Shown piece after piece: positions 46,311-58,276 of a DNA stretch of 64,000 nt. The DNA lies in the NCBI RefSeq assembly GCF_019703515.2, contig NC_059368.1, positions 28,017,289-28,081,288 on the forward strand. Direction: 5' to 3'. Under the pieces are notes generated by a model. The model was not told the origin of the DNA and ran no database searches. It saw only the letters and a program-made list of their open reading frames with translations. This DNA is from Myxocyprinus asiaticus (taxonomy: Eukaryota; Chordata; Actinopteri; Cypriniformes; Catostomidae). The translations under genes and the position numbers were made by a program. Each line of letters starts with the position of its first letter. Positions within the stretch are counted from its first letter, which is position 1.

Positions 46311-47177
46311 GCCAACACATTACAGTAAGTTGCTGTATTTAATTTACAGTTTGTTCCTGTATTAATTAGATAAAAAGTAATTCACTGTAATTGATGAATG
46401 AAGTCACAGAAATTTCCCTTAATGCAATGCATATTACAGTTAAATACTGTATGATTATATCATAGTAATTTACTGGGCATTTTACAGTTATTTACACTAT
46501 AAACTACAGTAAGGGTTAACAGTGTTGGTTTTATTTTTACATGGCCATTTTTACAGGGTGAGTTAATCTGAACTGACAATACCAAATATTTACTGCATGG
46601 AAAAAAAATCGTTCAGTTAATAGCACAGCAGTCTTGGTTCACAAAATATGGAAAATTAGCAGAAAATATTTGTAAAATTTAGGATAATTATTTATGTTCA
46701 TCTAAATGGTATTAGTACCAATTAATTCACAGACACAAGGCAGCGTGTACAGTTCTGTTGTGGGTATTGCTATTGCTCCTCAAACAAAAAGGTGCCCATG
46801 GTAGCATTGAAGCCCAGCACCTTGTAAACATGACTTCTTCCCCCGTTGACCTGCAAATAACCTGTGCACCTTGACTTCCGAAAGTTGAGTAAAGCCAGCG
46901 CATCAGATTGGAGCTTGCGATTTTGGAAAGCACTTGCCATTTTTGTGTGCAATATGCATCAGGCGTTCAGTGAACGGTTTGTTGGCATACCGTCTGAGGC
47001 TGGGACAACGCTTGCAACAGTATACAGTATCACTGTTTTCAAGCATATTTAATGAAACTGCAAACTAAATATTTTTGTTGAATGTATCACAGCTTTTTTA
47101 GTGTGGATTGTTTTGTTTTGATGGACGTTTCCGAGTTTTCCATATTTTTTTCAATGGTTAAATATAAGTATGCAAAC

Positions 47178-47179
<2 letters not shown>
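46311..47179. other. Gene-free AT-rich stretch
   Basis: Contains repeated TTACAGTA/TACTGTAA-type motifs (46320-46510) suggesting an old inverted-repeat element, but ends could not be fixed. No gene seen. Confidence 0.4.

Positions 47180-47249
<70 letters not shown>
47180..47249. repeat. (TA)n microsatellite
   Basis: About 35 TA units just upstream of a foldback Tc1 element. Confidence 0.95.
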
Positions 47250-47252
<3 letters not shown>

Positions 47253-47344
47253 TATTTATATTATTATAAATTATTGTTCTCAAATTTTATAATTGGTGTT
47301 TTTTGCTTTTTGATGATTTTTTTTGCATACCATATATATATATA

Positions 47345-48904
47345 CACTCACCAGCCACTTTATCAGGAACACCTGTACATCTACTTATCCATGTGATTAT
47401 CTAATCAGCCAATCATGTAGCAGCGGTGTAATGTATAAAATAATGCAGATATGGGTCACGAGCATCAGTTAATATTCACATCAACCATCAGAATGGGGAA
47501 AAATTTGATCTCAGTGATTTGGACCGTGGCATGATTGTTGGTGCCAGAGTGCTGGTTTGAGTATGCTGTAACTGCTGATCTCCTGGGATTTTCACGCACA
47601 ATAGTCTCTAGAGTGTATAGAGAATGGTGCCAAAAACAAAAAACATTCAGTGAGCAGCAGTTCTGTGGACGAAAATGCCTTGTTGATGAGAGAGGTCAAC
47701 AGAGAATGGCCAGACTGATTCAAGTTGACAGAACGGCTACAGTAACTCAGATAAAACCTCTGTACAATTGTAGTGAGCAGAATAGCATCTCAGAATGAAC
47801 AACATGTCGAACCTTGAGGCGGATGGGCTACAACAGCAGAAGACCATGTTGGGTTCCACTTCTATCAGCCTAGAACAGAAAACTGAGGCTGCAGTGGGCC
47901 TACCATTTGTGTACCTCAGCAGAAATCCAGATTTATCAGACCAGGCAATGTTTTTCCAATCGTCTACTGTCCAGTTTTGGTGAGCCTGTGCCCACTGCAG
48001 CCTCAGTTTCCTGTTCTTAGCTGACAGTAGTGCTGCTGCAGCCCATCCACCTCAATGTTCAACATTTTGTATGTTCAGAAATGCTTTTCTACATAGCACT
48101 GGTGTAATGCGCATTTAATTGGGTTACTGTCACCTTCCTGTCAGCTTGGACCAGGCTGGCCATTCTCCTTTGACCTCTGTCATTAACAAGCCGTTTTCGC
48201 CCACAAAACTGCCGCTCGCTGGATATTTTTAGTTTTTCGCACCACTCTCTTTACACTCAAGAGACTGTTGCACGTAAAAATCCCAGGAGATCAGCAGTTA
48301 CAGAAATACTCAAACCAGCCCGCCTGGCACCAACAATCATGCCACGGTCTAAATCACTGTGTAGAAGTTCTAAGCGTTGGAGGCAAGAAGGAAGCAGGAG
48401 CTGGTGTTGCAGTCCACGTGAGTTTTCTTTTATTCTCAGTGCTTTAACTCAAAATATGCTCTCCAGCAAGTATTTCAGTTTACACACACAGATTCAATGA
48501 TAACAGTCAACATAAACTCAATAATTAATCAAACAGCTTTTCAGCATACAGCTTCGGTGTGTGTGCGTGTCTCGGACTCTCTCCCGGTCTGGCGTTCCGC
48601 CGGCCTTTTAAAGCCTGTTTCCACTGTCAATGAAATGAGACACAGGTGTTTAGAGTCAATAATCACCAGGTGATGGCTCTTCCCACTTCCTCTCTCCACA
48701 CTGACAGACACACGACCACGTCCCCCTCCACACACTGAGATCATATTTTTTCCCCATTGTGATGGTTGATGTGAACATTAACGAAGCTCCTGACCCGTAT
48801 CTGCATGATTTTATACATTACACTGCTGCCACATGATTGACTGATTAGATAATCGCATGAATATGTAGATGTACAGGTGTACCTAATAAAGTGGCCAGTG
48901 AGTG
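47345..48904. mobile_element. Foldback Tc1-like element (two inverted 5' halves)
   Basis: The left end CACTCACCAGCCACTTTATC at 47345 is mirrored by GTGGCCAGTGAGTG at 48904, both next to TA. The left arm reads into the N-terminal half of a Tc1 transposase (for example SRTIVSRVYREW). The right arm is the same half in inverse orientation, for example GATCTCCTGGGATTTTCACG at 47577 against CCCAGGAGATCAGCAG at 48283. The second transposase half is absent. A solo LTR interrupts the right arm at 48360-48732. Confidence 0.85.
48360..48732 (-). mobile_element. Solo LTR (Ty3/gypsy-like) with 5-bp target duplication
   Basis: 373 bp inside the right arm of the foldback element; the uninterrupted left arm shows exactly where it entered. 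Flanked by CACTG at 48355-48359 and 48733-48737. Ends are TGTAGAAG and CTCCACA (TG...CA). Read on the minus strand it has TTTAAAAGG (promoter-like), then GAGAATAAAAG (poly(A) signal), then TTCTACA. No internal retroelement sequence. Confidence 0.85.
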
Positions 48905-48907
48905 TAT

Positions 48908-48910
<3 letters not shown>

Positions 48911-48953
<43 letters not shown>

Positions 48954-48976
48954 ATATATATATAATATATATATAT
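48911..48976. repeat. (TA)n microsatellite
   Basis: Interrupted TA repeat between two Tc1-derived elements. Confidence 0.9.
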
Positions 48977-48980
48977 TATA

Positions 48981-49498
48981 CACTACTAGTCAAATGTTTT
49001 TAAACACTTATTCATTCTTTATTATAATTTTTTAATAGTAAAAAATAGTAAAGTCATCAAAACTATGGAACAACATAAAAGGAACTATGGGAATTATGTT
49101 GTGACTAAATAAAATCCAAAATAAACCAAACTGTGTTATATTTTAGCATCTTCAAAGTTTGCTAGAATTTGCAGACATGTGCATTGACATTTTCTCAACC
49201 AACTTCTTTAGGTATCACCCTGGGATGATTTTAAACAGTATTGAAGGAGTTCCCATCTATGTTGGGCACTTATTGGCTGCTTTTCTTTATTATTTGGTCC
49301 AAGTCATCAATTTCAAAAACGTTTTTTTATTATTAAATTTTAGTTTTATAATGAAATAAATTAATATGTTGGCACAATTATATTTTTATCTACAAAACTA
49401 ATTTCAAACATTTAAGCATACGCCTTCAGATCAAAAGATTTTTAAGATCATGAGAAACATTTCAGTCAAGTGTTTCAAAACTTTTGACCGGTAGTGTA
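48981..49498. mobile_element. Tc1-derived MITE, second copy
   Basis: Ends CACTACTAGTCAAATGTTTT and AAACTTTTGACCGGTAGTG, flanked by TA on both sides. Same family as 34114-34500. Confidence 0.8.
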
Positions 49499-51790
49499 TA
49501 TTATATTATATATATTATATATATTATAATATTTGTTCAGATAATGCCATATATTAGATTTCTGTATGGGAAGTGAGATTAACAGAGAGTTATAAAGATG
49601 CTAACAAAACATTACATATTGAAAATTGTTGGTCTCTGCATTCTATAGCCTAAAAGTTCTAATTTAGGTCATTGAATACCATCTCTGTTCTGCTGACCTC
49701 TTTCTGGAATCTGTGTGGTCTTTTATGCAAGCTTGACAGTTGCGGTTACATTTTTTTTTTTTTTTTTTTACACATACAAGCCAGACAAGCACGTGGCTAT
49801 CTGTTGTATCTGCTGTCTCCTTCCATTGTAAACTTCCTGAATATTTAACCCAATAGCTGACTATGATGGGCTCCAAATTGGCCCCCCAGTGAATCATAAA
49901 GTAGCCCGATCCTCTCCTCAGCCAATAGGAAACAGTCATTCTAATTGTACCTGCCCCTGTGGTGAAGCATTGGGCATTTGTCTGAGACAGGCTTTCTGTA
50001 TTTTTAAATAGCCTAACACCTGACAAAGGACAACAGTCCTGCTTTAGTCTGTGGTCAAGAAGATATGTATTCATAGTTTCCACTGAGCACATCATGCATT
50101 GTGGTCTGTTTATCTGAATGTTTGAAATGACAACTGTTTCTGTGCAATATGGTTAATAGTGTACATAACAGCATGTCTACACTTGAAGTGTCAAAGTGAA
50201 TATTGATGAGGCATCAATGGAAATTCCATTTATTTATGTTTTCTTTCTTCAACAGTATGTAAACATGGCAGTGAATTATTTGCATTGTCTGTCCTAAGAA
50301 AGAAATGTTACTCTACATCTATAATGGAACCCAAGAGCTTGTTGAATGAATCTTAAATGAGCATTACTTTTCCATAAATTAATTTCCTTTTGTTCTGATC
50401 TCTATCGCACATTCTCTCTGTTTTTTCTTTCTACCATAGTGTGTGTCCCTCTTGATTTGTTGCATGAAATGTTTGAATAATGAATGCATAAATAAAAAGA
50501 GGCTCCTGCTGTCTTAAGCCTTACAAAACATTGTGTACTCCTGCCTCTTTTCGTCTTCCCTCCCTTTCTCCACCCTTTCTCCATCTGCGGGAATTCACAT
50601 GCTGTCCCATGGGATCACCATTCGAATGCACTAAATTAATATGCCATAGAATTCTCATGTAAAATACATTAGCACATATGTTTCATGTTCAGTGCAGATA
50701 AAATGTGCTTATGTTACAATACAAATGGGTCAGTTTTTTTATTCTCATACAGTATATATGTAGGAATATAAGGCATTTTTGATCCAATGAGTGTAAATTA
50801 TGTTTAAATGTGTAATTCACTTTTCCAAGTGGTCTTGATTGCATGCTGGTGTTGCTATAAGTTTATCATTTTACAGATAACATTTTTGTGTTGCACCTCG
50901 TCACACATTATGTGTACAAAAGACAAATTTAAGATATAATCACAATGACAAATGGAGAATGACAATGAGGTGATACTAATTCATTGCTAGGCTTCATCTT
51001 ACATTTTGTTGTTGTTAGTGAAAAATTTGGCTCAGCTCACTCGATGAGTAAATCATATTAAACGTTATTATATTAGTCTCCTAGATAGTGTTTAAGAAGG
51101 CACTGAGCATGATCAGTATATTTTGTTTTTGGGGTGAATTTTGGAAGCTTTGAATGGGCAAATATTGCTTTTTAATCATATAATGCATTGGGGTGAATTT
51201 TGTGTCACTTTAGCAAGATGTGAGTTTCACAAAGCATTTTTTTTTTACTGACCAAAACGGTTATTGTGATTAGCATAACAAGATGACCACAAGGGAACCC
51301 TTGTGTTTCTACAGCATAGGTCTGTCTTTAAAGGTTTAAGTCTAAGTTCCAGTTAAAATCTATTTTTCTATTAAGAAAATTGAATGGGATTTTTACTGCA
51401 ACAACCCAGCTGTTAAGTTTTGTTTAGATTTGTGTATATAAATTATCATAGCCTTAAAACATCAATGAAACCAGTGCAGACATGACATGTTTTGTTTTTT
51501 CCCCCCCACCATTTTTAATTTTCTTTTAACATTTTTGCAACATACAGCTTTAATAGTTTTACTGCAACAATATCAAAGTGAACAAAAAGTGGGGCACAAA
51601 TATATAGATGGCAAAAGTAAATAGATGGAAAATAAATAATTTGTTAAATTTAATAATTTAATTAGAACATATAGAAGCACAACCTCAAAAATGTATAAAA
51701 TAAATAAACCATTTTTATTTATTTTTTTGTATTTGTTGTCACTTTCGGTAATTTGTCATGTGGTGATTATTGAGAGGTCATATTATACAG
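49499..51790. other. Gene-free region
   Basis: AT-rich, with poly-T tracts and short open frames without domain character. I see no gene, RNA gene or complete mobile element here. Confidence 0.5.
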
Positions 51791-51796
51791 TATAAA

Positions 51797-51869
51797 AAAT
51801 GACCACAACAGTGTCAACCAATACAACTTAAGACTTAAGTTGTATTGGTTGACACTGTTGTGGTCATTT
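51797..51869. repeat. Near-perfect palindrome (36-bp arms, 1-nt spacer)
   Basis: Left arm 51797-51832 starts AAATGACCACAACAGTGTCA; the right arm 51834-51869 is its exact reverse complement, ending TGACACTGTTGTGGTCATTT. One A (51833) separates them. Flanks diverge at once. Confidence 0.95.
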
Positions 51870-52035
51870 GTAGGTTAAATATTGAGCTCCATGTGCATCT
51901 GTGATACACTTACTTTATGAAAACTTGAGAACTTGCCTTTACACCATGATGCATCTAAATTTATCAGGATTTATTTAAGTAGAGCAGATCCAAACATATT
52001 ATTCCTCAGTGACTGATTCTTGTAAAGTGGAGGAC

Positions 52036-52200
52036 AGTGCTGGTCTTCCCTATAGGCAATTAAGGAAGTTGCTTAGGGCCCCGATCCTCCAGGGGGCCCC
52101 CACACTGTCAAAGATATTAGAAGAAGAGTTACAAACATACTGACGGGGACCCCCACATGAACTTTTGCTTAGGGTCCCCAAAAGGATAGGACCGGCACTG
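52036..52200. mobile_element. Short hAT-like MITE
   Basis: CAGTGCTGGTCTTCCCTATA at the left, inverse of AGGACCGGCACTG at the right; about 165 bp with GGGGCCC-rich subterminal sequence. Typical of hAT non-autonomous elements. Confidence 0.65.
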
Positions 52201-52585
52201 GTGGAGGATGTGTGTTTTCACACTCATCTGTGGAATTTTGTGGCTTCATAGTTATCATGGAATTTGTAGCCTACATCATGCAATGTGATGCTTAGCTCCG
52301 AGGTGCTTGCCATATGATTTTGATTAGTCCTAGCTCCAAATGCAGCACACTGGGCGGGACTACCAGTTGGCCCAAGGTTAGGGTGCCCTGCAAGGTGGGA
52401 TGGGTGGGACCAGACGCTATTTAGCCCGAAGGGAGCACTTGTATTAAAATGAATGGAAGAAATTGGAACACACAATATGGCAGGTAAAAGAGCCAATGAC
52501 CTTTTTGATAGAGACTGTCAGTCTGTCAGTTAACTCGAGAATGTACATGTGCATTAGCATACAATCCTGAAAAATAGCGTTTTTG

Positions 52586-52586
52586 T

Positions 52587-52622
<36 letters not shown>

Positions 52623-52917
52623 TTGGGTGGTTTACGAGGATTTTTTTTTAGGTTACAAACTGGTAATTACAAGGGTATTATGCTATAAATGTGGTTTATG
52701 AGGATGTTTCTAGTGTCCCCATAATTCAAATAGCTTAAAAACATACTAAATGACGTTTTTTTGAAAATGTAAAAATGCAGAAAGTTTTTTGTGAGGGTTA
52801 GGTTTAGGGGTAGGGTTAGGGTTAGAATCTATAGTTTGTAGAGTATAAAAATCATTATGTCTATGGAGAGTCCTCATAAGGATAGCCGCACCAACATGTG
52901 TGTGTGTGTGTGTGTGT
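52586..52917. repeat. GT microsatellites flanking a conserved-looking repeat with TTAGGG runs
   Basis: (GT)n at 52586-52619 and 52895-52917 enclose about 275 bp containing GGTTACAAACTGGTAATTAC, GTGTCCCCATAATTCAAAT and a telomere-like GGGGTAGGGTTAGGGTTAG near 52810. I recall this block as recurrent in cyprinid genomes. Confidence 0.6.
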
Positions 52918-53723
52918 TCATCAGTCAGAGTTCATCAGTCTGTCTGAAGTAGACTTTAGGGCTGTTCATTTAATATTTCATTTAACATGTAGCTTTTCCT
53001 TTATTATTATCATTATTTTCAAACATCCACATATGGTGTCCATAATATCAACGCTGGTACGGAGTTTACTCCATTGTCTGAAAGTGTGTAATGTACATGC
53101 ATAGTGCGAGTGTTCTGTTACAGGCCAGCAGAGGGCATAAACTGTACCCATATTGTTCTTTAGGGGTCCGTTTACTGTAATGTCATACAATGGAAAATTA
53201 TCTTTTAGCACTGGCATAAAAATGTCCTAATACAAATGTGCATAGAAAGAGTATACACAAATATTGTAACTATAGTAGCCTACCTTTACAACATTTAAAA
53301 CACATGTGACAAATTGCCCCGACCTAAAATGTATGAAAAATACCCTCGGCCTGAGAATACAGTTCAACTTTTCAGTTAAAGTCTACCTTCATTATATTGT
53401 TCACCCTTTCCTGATTGTATCCTAGTGTGTATTCTTGTGTGGACTTGTCTACCCGACAGCTATAGCAAAAATATGTTAATATTGACATTTTAGTTTGGAG
53501 ATAGAATTCAGGAAAAAATCACTCTACCAGCATTTACATTTTTGAATTGTAACAGGTTCCTTCTCTTTTCCATTGAATCGAGAGACTGAATTAAATCTTA
53601 TGGATGTTCTTTGACAAAAATGCAATATTTTATTGTAGGCTACTTTATTGAAAAAATATTATGAATCCTTTTCTATAGTATCATCATTCACTACATATAA
53701 CTAATAAAAGAACAACAGTGCCA

Positions 53724-53724
<1 letters not shown>

Positions 53725-53785
<61 letters not shown>
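53725..53785. repeat. (TA)n microsatellite
   Basis: About 30 TA units. Confidence 0.95.
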
Positions 53786-53788
<3 letters not shown>

Positions 53789-55057
53789 TATCATGACTAA
53801 TACTAACATCACAACTACAACAACCACCATTACTAATGTTCCAGTCATTGACATAGTAAGATCATTAACATGGTAAGATAATAAAAATCCAGCAAAAATC
53901 TAATGGTGATAACTGCTCTGCAGTGTAAAATGTTCAGCCATTATGCAGTTACATTTTGAGCCAATAGAGGGAAGTGTTGTCCCACTCAGGGCTGTAACCA
54001 GGGTTAGAAAATTAGTGAGGTCAGGGGTGGGGTGACAAGAATTGTACCAAAATTACAATTAGCCCATGTTTTTACCAATAACATTGTGAAACATCAGCTA
54101 TTAAAATGAATTAAATCATGGCCAGTGTTCACATATATTTGTCATATTTTATACTGTAGTATGTACCACAGATGGTGTACTAGTGTAGTGTGCTACCGTT
54201 TTTGAATGTTTCAGATAATGTCATGATGATCATCAGAGCCGGATTAAGACTCCTTAGTGCCCCCGGGTATGAAGATATAGAGTTTTCTTGTAGAAGACAT
54301 TAGTTTTTTGTTTTTTTTCTTCAGTGACTCATCTCATGTGCTATTTTCCTTGTTTTCTGAAGTCACACAATTGCTGGAATGAACCGAAATTGCGAAACTG
54401 TTTCCTTTGAGACGCAAAACTTTCTTCCTCCAGGGGGCGCTTGACGGCTCAGAAAACCGAATCCTCCATTGTTTTGCATTCAAATCTCAGGACTTTTTTT
54501 TATATCTACGAGAGACATTTTTACACTGAATAGTAATTTTTATTTAAAAGCGATAATTGCAATGATTTGTTCTTGTGGATGGAATCCCCACGCAGCAGTA
54601 TCTATACAATCATTTCTCATCCAGTGATAATAAATGACTGTGATTGGACTGTAACAGGTTCTGCTTCAGCAGCGGTCTGGACAGTAATTTACAGCCTATT
54701 TTAAAAATTTTCAAATACATATTGAACTAAAGATTCAGTGTGCTGCACTGTATCGGGAACTTGTCTGATATGAACTGACCAAAGGCAATCTAAAAATTGC
54801 AGTCGCATGTTGTTCAGTTGTATATAGCTTCCACATTTATTTTTGAATATGAAAAATTTACAGAGGTCTGGACCTCTGTGTCCTCATAGCTGGTAACGGC
54901 CATGGTCCTACTTTCACTTTTTTTTTTTAACCATTATCGGCAAGCAAATTATAATAGAAACTGGAAGTGTTTGTTTTCCAGTTATGCATTTAGTGTTTCT
55001 CCACTGTCTCTGAATTTGTTCAGCCAGACCCTGACTCCCTTTTTAGAGGTCTCGTCA
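53786..55057. other. Gene-free region with old DNA-transposon scraps
   Basis: Near 53988 (CAGGGCTGTAACCAGGG) and 54235 (CAGAGCCGGATTAAGAC) there are hAT-like termini without partners. No gene seen. Confidence 0.35.
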
Positions 55058-55330
55058 TATACACTATAAGTATGTGGACACCCCCTTCTAATTAACAGGT
55101 TAGGCTATTTCAGTTACACCCATTGCTTGAATGTGCATAAAATCAAGCACATATGCTATCTCCTTTAACACACATTTAAAGTAGAATGGGTCATAGCTTT
55201 ATGGTTCCCTGAACAGGAGCAAATCCCCACAGCCATATTCCAATATCTACAGTGGAAAGCCTTCCCGAAGAGTGGAAGCTGTTATAGCAGCAAAGAGAGG
55301 GCTAACTCTCTTTTAAAGCCTGTGGTTTTG
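55058..55330. mobile_element. Tc1-like terminal fragment
   Basis: TATACACTATAAGTATGTGG resembles a Tc1 end, and CCTTCCCGAAGAGTGGAAGC with AGCAGCAAAGAG resembles the end of a Tc1 transposase gene. Truncated; no second terminus found. Confidence 0.55.
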
Positions 55331-56948
55331 AAATGGGTATGTGTGATGTTCGTGTGTCCTTATACCTTTAGCCATGTAATGTATTGTCCCCTGACTGTAA
55401 ACCTACGTTGTGACCTACAATGATCATTAACAGCTACTAAGATTGTGGTAGAGATATATTTTCAGTCCTCTGTGGAAAAAGGGTCCACTGAGGAGACTAA
55501 ATGCTTGGTCAGTGTTAGCTGTCTTTGTGCCAACTGCAGTGGTGCCAATTACACTCCATAATGCTAATCTAGGACCAAACATTTCAAAGAGTATGAATCA
55601 GAACTCACTTAACTGCACTATCTTTTTTGTCATTTCTCCACTGCACTCGACCCACTCAAGAGATGGGTATTGACAGATGGTCTGGGCATTAACCAGCATC
55701 ATGTTTTCACAGCCGACTTTATGTTGGCCCAAAGCCTGGATAGATACACAAACAGAAAACCAAGTTAAAGTTTAAACAAAACATATATATTTTCTTGTAT
55801 GATCTCTGTCTCCTTTATAGTAATGCCTCGTGCTGCTGAAAATAATTATATAGCATTTATATTGTGTTTATATAAAGTCATGAGTACATAAAAGGTCAAC
55901 AGATGCTTACATAAGGAAGATGCAGTGACAACTCAAAAGACAACTTGCCAGAACACTGCAATTCATCTTTCTGATACACACTTTTTTCTTTTCTTTTTTT
56001 TTTACAATTATTTTTCTTTATTTTAAGTGTTTTTATTCATTTATATGGATTTAGATATTCTTGAACACCCTTCCCTTATTTTAATTGCATAGTTGGGTAT
56101 ATTTATTATATTGTTATACAACTTTTAACAAAAATGTTTTCTATGGAATATGCGTGTCCAAAATGATGTTGCTTTTCCTTCCTGTGTCTAAGGTCAAAGC
56201 ACAGCTGCTGCCATGAAGAGACTGAGGGGTATTTCCCAATGAGGCAGCAGTGTGTCTTGTGGCTTCCAGCTCAAAAGGCTCTCGTATGTAATTTCCTTTC
56301 TCAAACACACACACAGAAAATCACTTCTGGCATTTATTATTGCTTTGCACTGCACTGCATGTACTTGAAAAAAACATTTGTTTACAAATGGACAGAATAA
56401 AATGATGGCAGAGTTACAACAACTCTGGTGAAAGGAAATAATAGTATGGAAGTAAAATACTGCCTGCCACTTAATTTTCTCCCCATTAAAGCCTAGTATC
56501 AAAACATCTGTAAATACTGTATAAAGTCACTGTCCTCCCAAATGTGAGAATACATAACTTAAATGTATTACTGCATCTTGATACCAATATATACAATAGA
56601 GCTGTTCAGCCATTACATCAATGTGTAGGTAAACCTGGAAGGCTTATTCACCATGGGTTCCCTCTGGAATTTCTTAGGATTTTTATAAGTAAAATAAGGT
56701 CTGTGGTAATTGAAGATACTTGAACGTTTTGTTCTGCAAAACATAAATTACACCAAGTCATTCCTCAAATGGGAATTTTAAAGCTGCTGTGTTTTAAAAA
56801 AATGTATTTTGCTAACAAGTTGCTAAATAAGGACTACAGGACTACTATATTATGCATTAATTGTTAGGCTTTTAATCAAGACTAAGAAAACATAAACATA
56901 CAGAAACTACATTGATCAATGCACTGCTCCAGATTAATCCAGGACAGA

Positions 56949-57006
<58 letters not shown>

Positions 57007-58276
57007 CATACCAAGGTTTTTTAATCCATTATGGAGACTTGAAAAATGGAAACACACAAACTCCCACACGTTCATGCACATTTACCCACATAGACCATTA
57101 TTTATTTATTGTATTTTATTTTGCGGTACAACATCTTATACAGTTATAGAACAAGACAAATATCTGAGATTTTGAAAATTTGCCCAAATTAAAGTGATAA
57201 AAATGGAGAAAAAAATTATATTACTAAAAAATTATAGAATATTATTAAAGTAATAAAACATAATAAAAATGATTAATACGTAACATTAAAAATAGTTTGG
57301 TGATTATCAGATGTCACTGTCCAAAAGCCCTACATCTAATCCATAACATTCACCAAGAAGCCTGCGCAGATTTCATTTAGATGGAACATTGCTAATGACT
57401 CTTTCCCTCAGAACATCAAGTCCCATTGCACACAAATCTCATCCTCTTTTCCTTCCCTCTGTGCATCTGCAGCTCCAGTCATCAGCAACTCATTACTGTC
57501 TAGATAGCCAAGATCCACCAAAGATCCAGTTCCATTTCTTAACACATAAGGATTTTTCATAAACTTAAAGAGAGAGGAAAGAACCCAAATATGGCTGTAA
57601 ATCTCTTGAACCTGAGTTCAGAACCTCAGAACTGTCCAATAAAGATTAGCATTGCACTTGGGAATATTAGTAATTTGCAGAGTGTCTCAAAAGACAGAAA
57701 CATCTTTAATAACAGAGAGGGAGAAAATCAAAGCCTCTCAAAACCTTTTTTAATATCTTCAAATTCACACATTTAAGGCATAAAGGGATAGTTCACCTAA
57801 AAGTTTAAATTCTGTCATAATACACTCAGCCTCATATTGTTCCAAACCGTATGGCTTTCAAAAGGAGACGTTAGGCAGAATGTTAGTAACTGACTCGATC
57901 ACCATTCACAAATTTGTGATTGCATCACACTAAAATCATGTTAACACATAAAATATTTATGTTTTGTGGCTATACTTTTAAAACAGTGTGTATTTTAGTG
58001 TTTATGGACTAGCCCCATTCACCTCCATTGTACTGTAAGTATCACACTGTAACAGCGATTTTTGATTTTTCTTAAAAAATAAACCAGGGTAGAGTCTTTG
58101 TGTGTGGTAATCAACTTAATGTCACAAATATTGTCTACTGAGCTTAACTTGTATTGAACCTGGAACGTTCCTTTAAAAACATAGCACGCTGTAGAATTAA
58201 ATACAGATACTCCAGTACACAAGCAAACAGTAGAGCACATTTGACGTCCTTTACAAGTAATTATTTACGATTTGCC
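55331..58276. other. Gene-free region
   Basis: AT-rich, with a (TA)n tract at 56951-57002 and a chimeric inverted-repeat fragment at about 57783-58180 (AAAGGGATAGTTCACCTAAA). I looked on the minus strand for downstream exons of the zinc-finger gene and found none. Confidence 0.45.

Noticed and set aside
47082..47396. Frame with alternating Ile/Tyr
   Set aside because: Translation of a (TA)n microsatellite; the same applies to frames at 56872-57175 and 63583-63939.
56194..56502. 102-codon minus-strand frame as a downstream zinc-finger exon
   Set aside because: It has no C2H2 spacing and no similarity to the family's C-terminal fingers.
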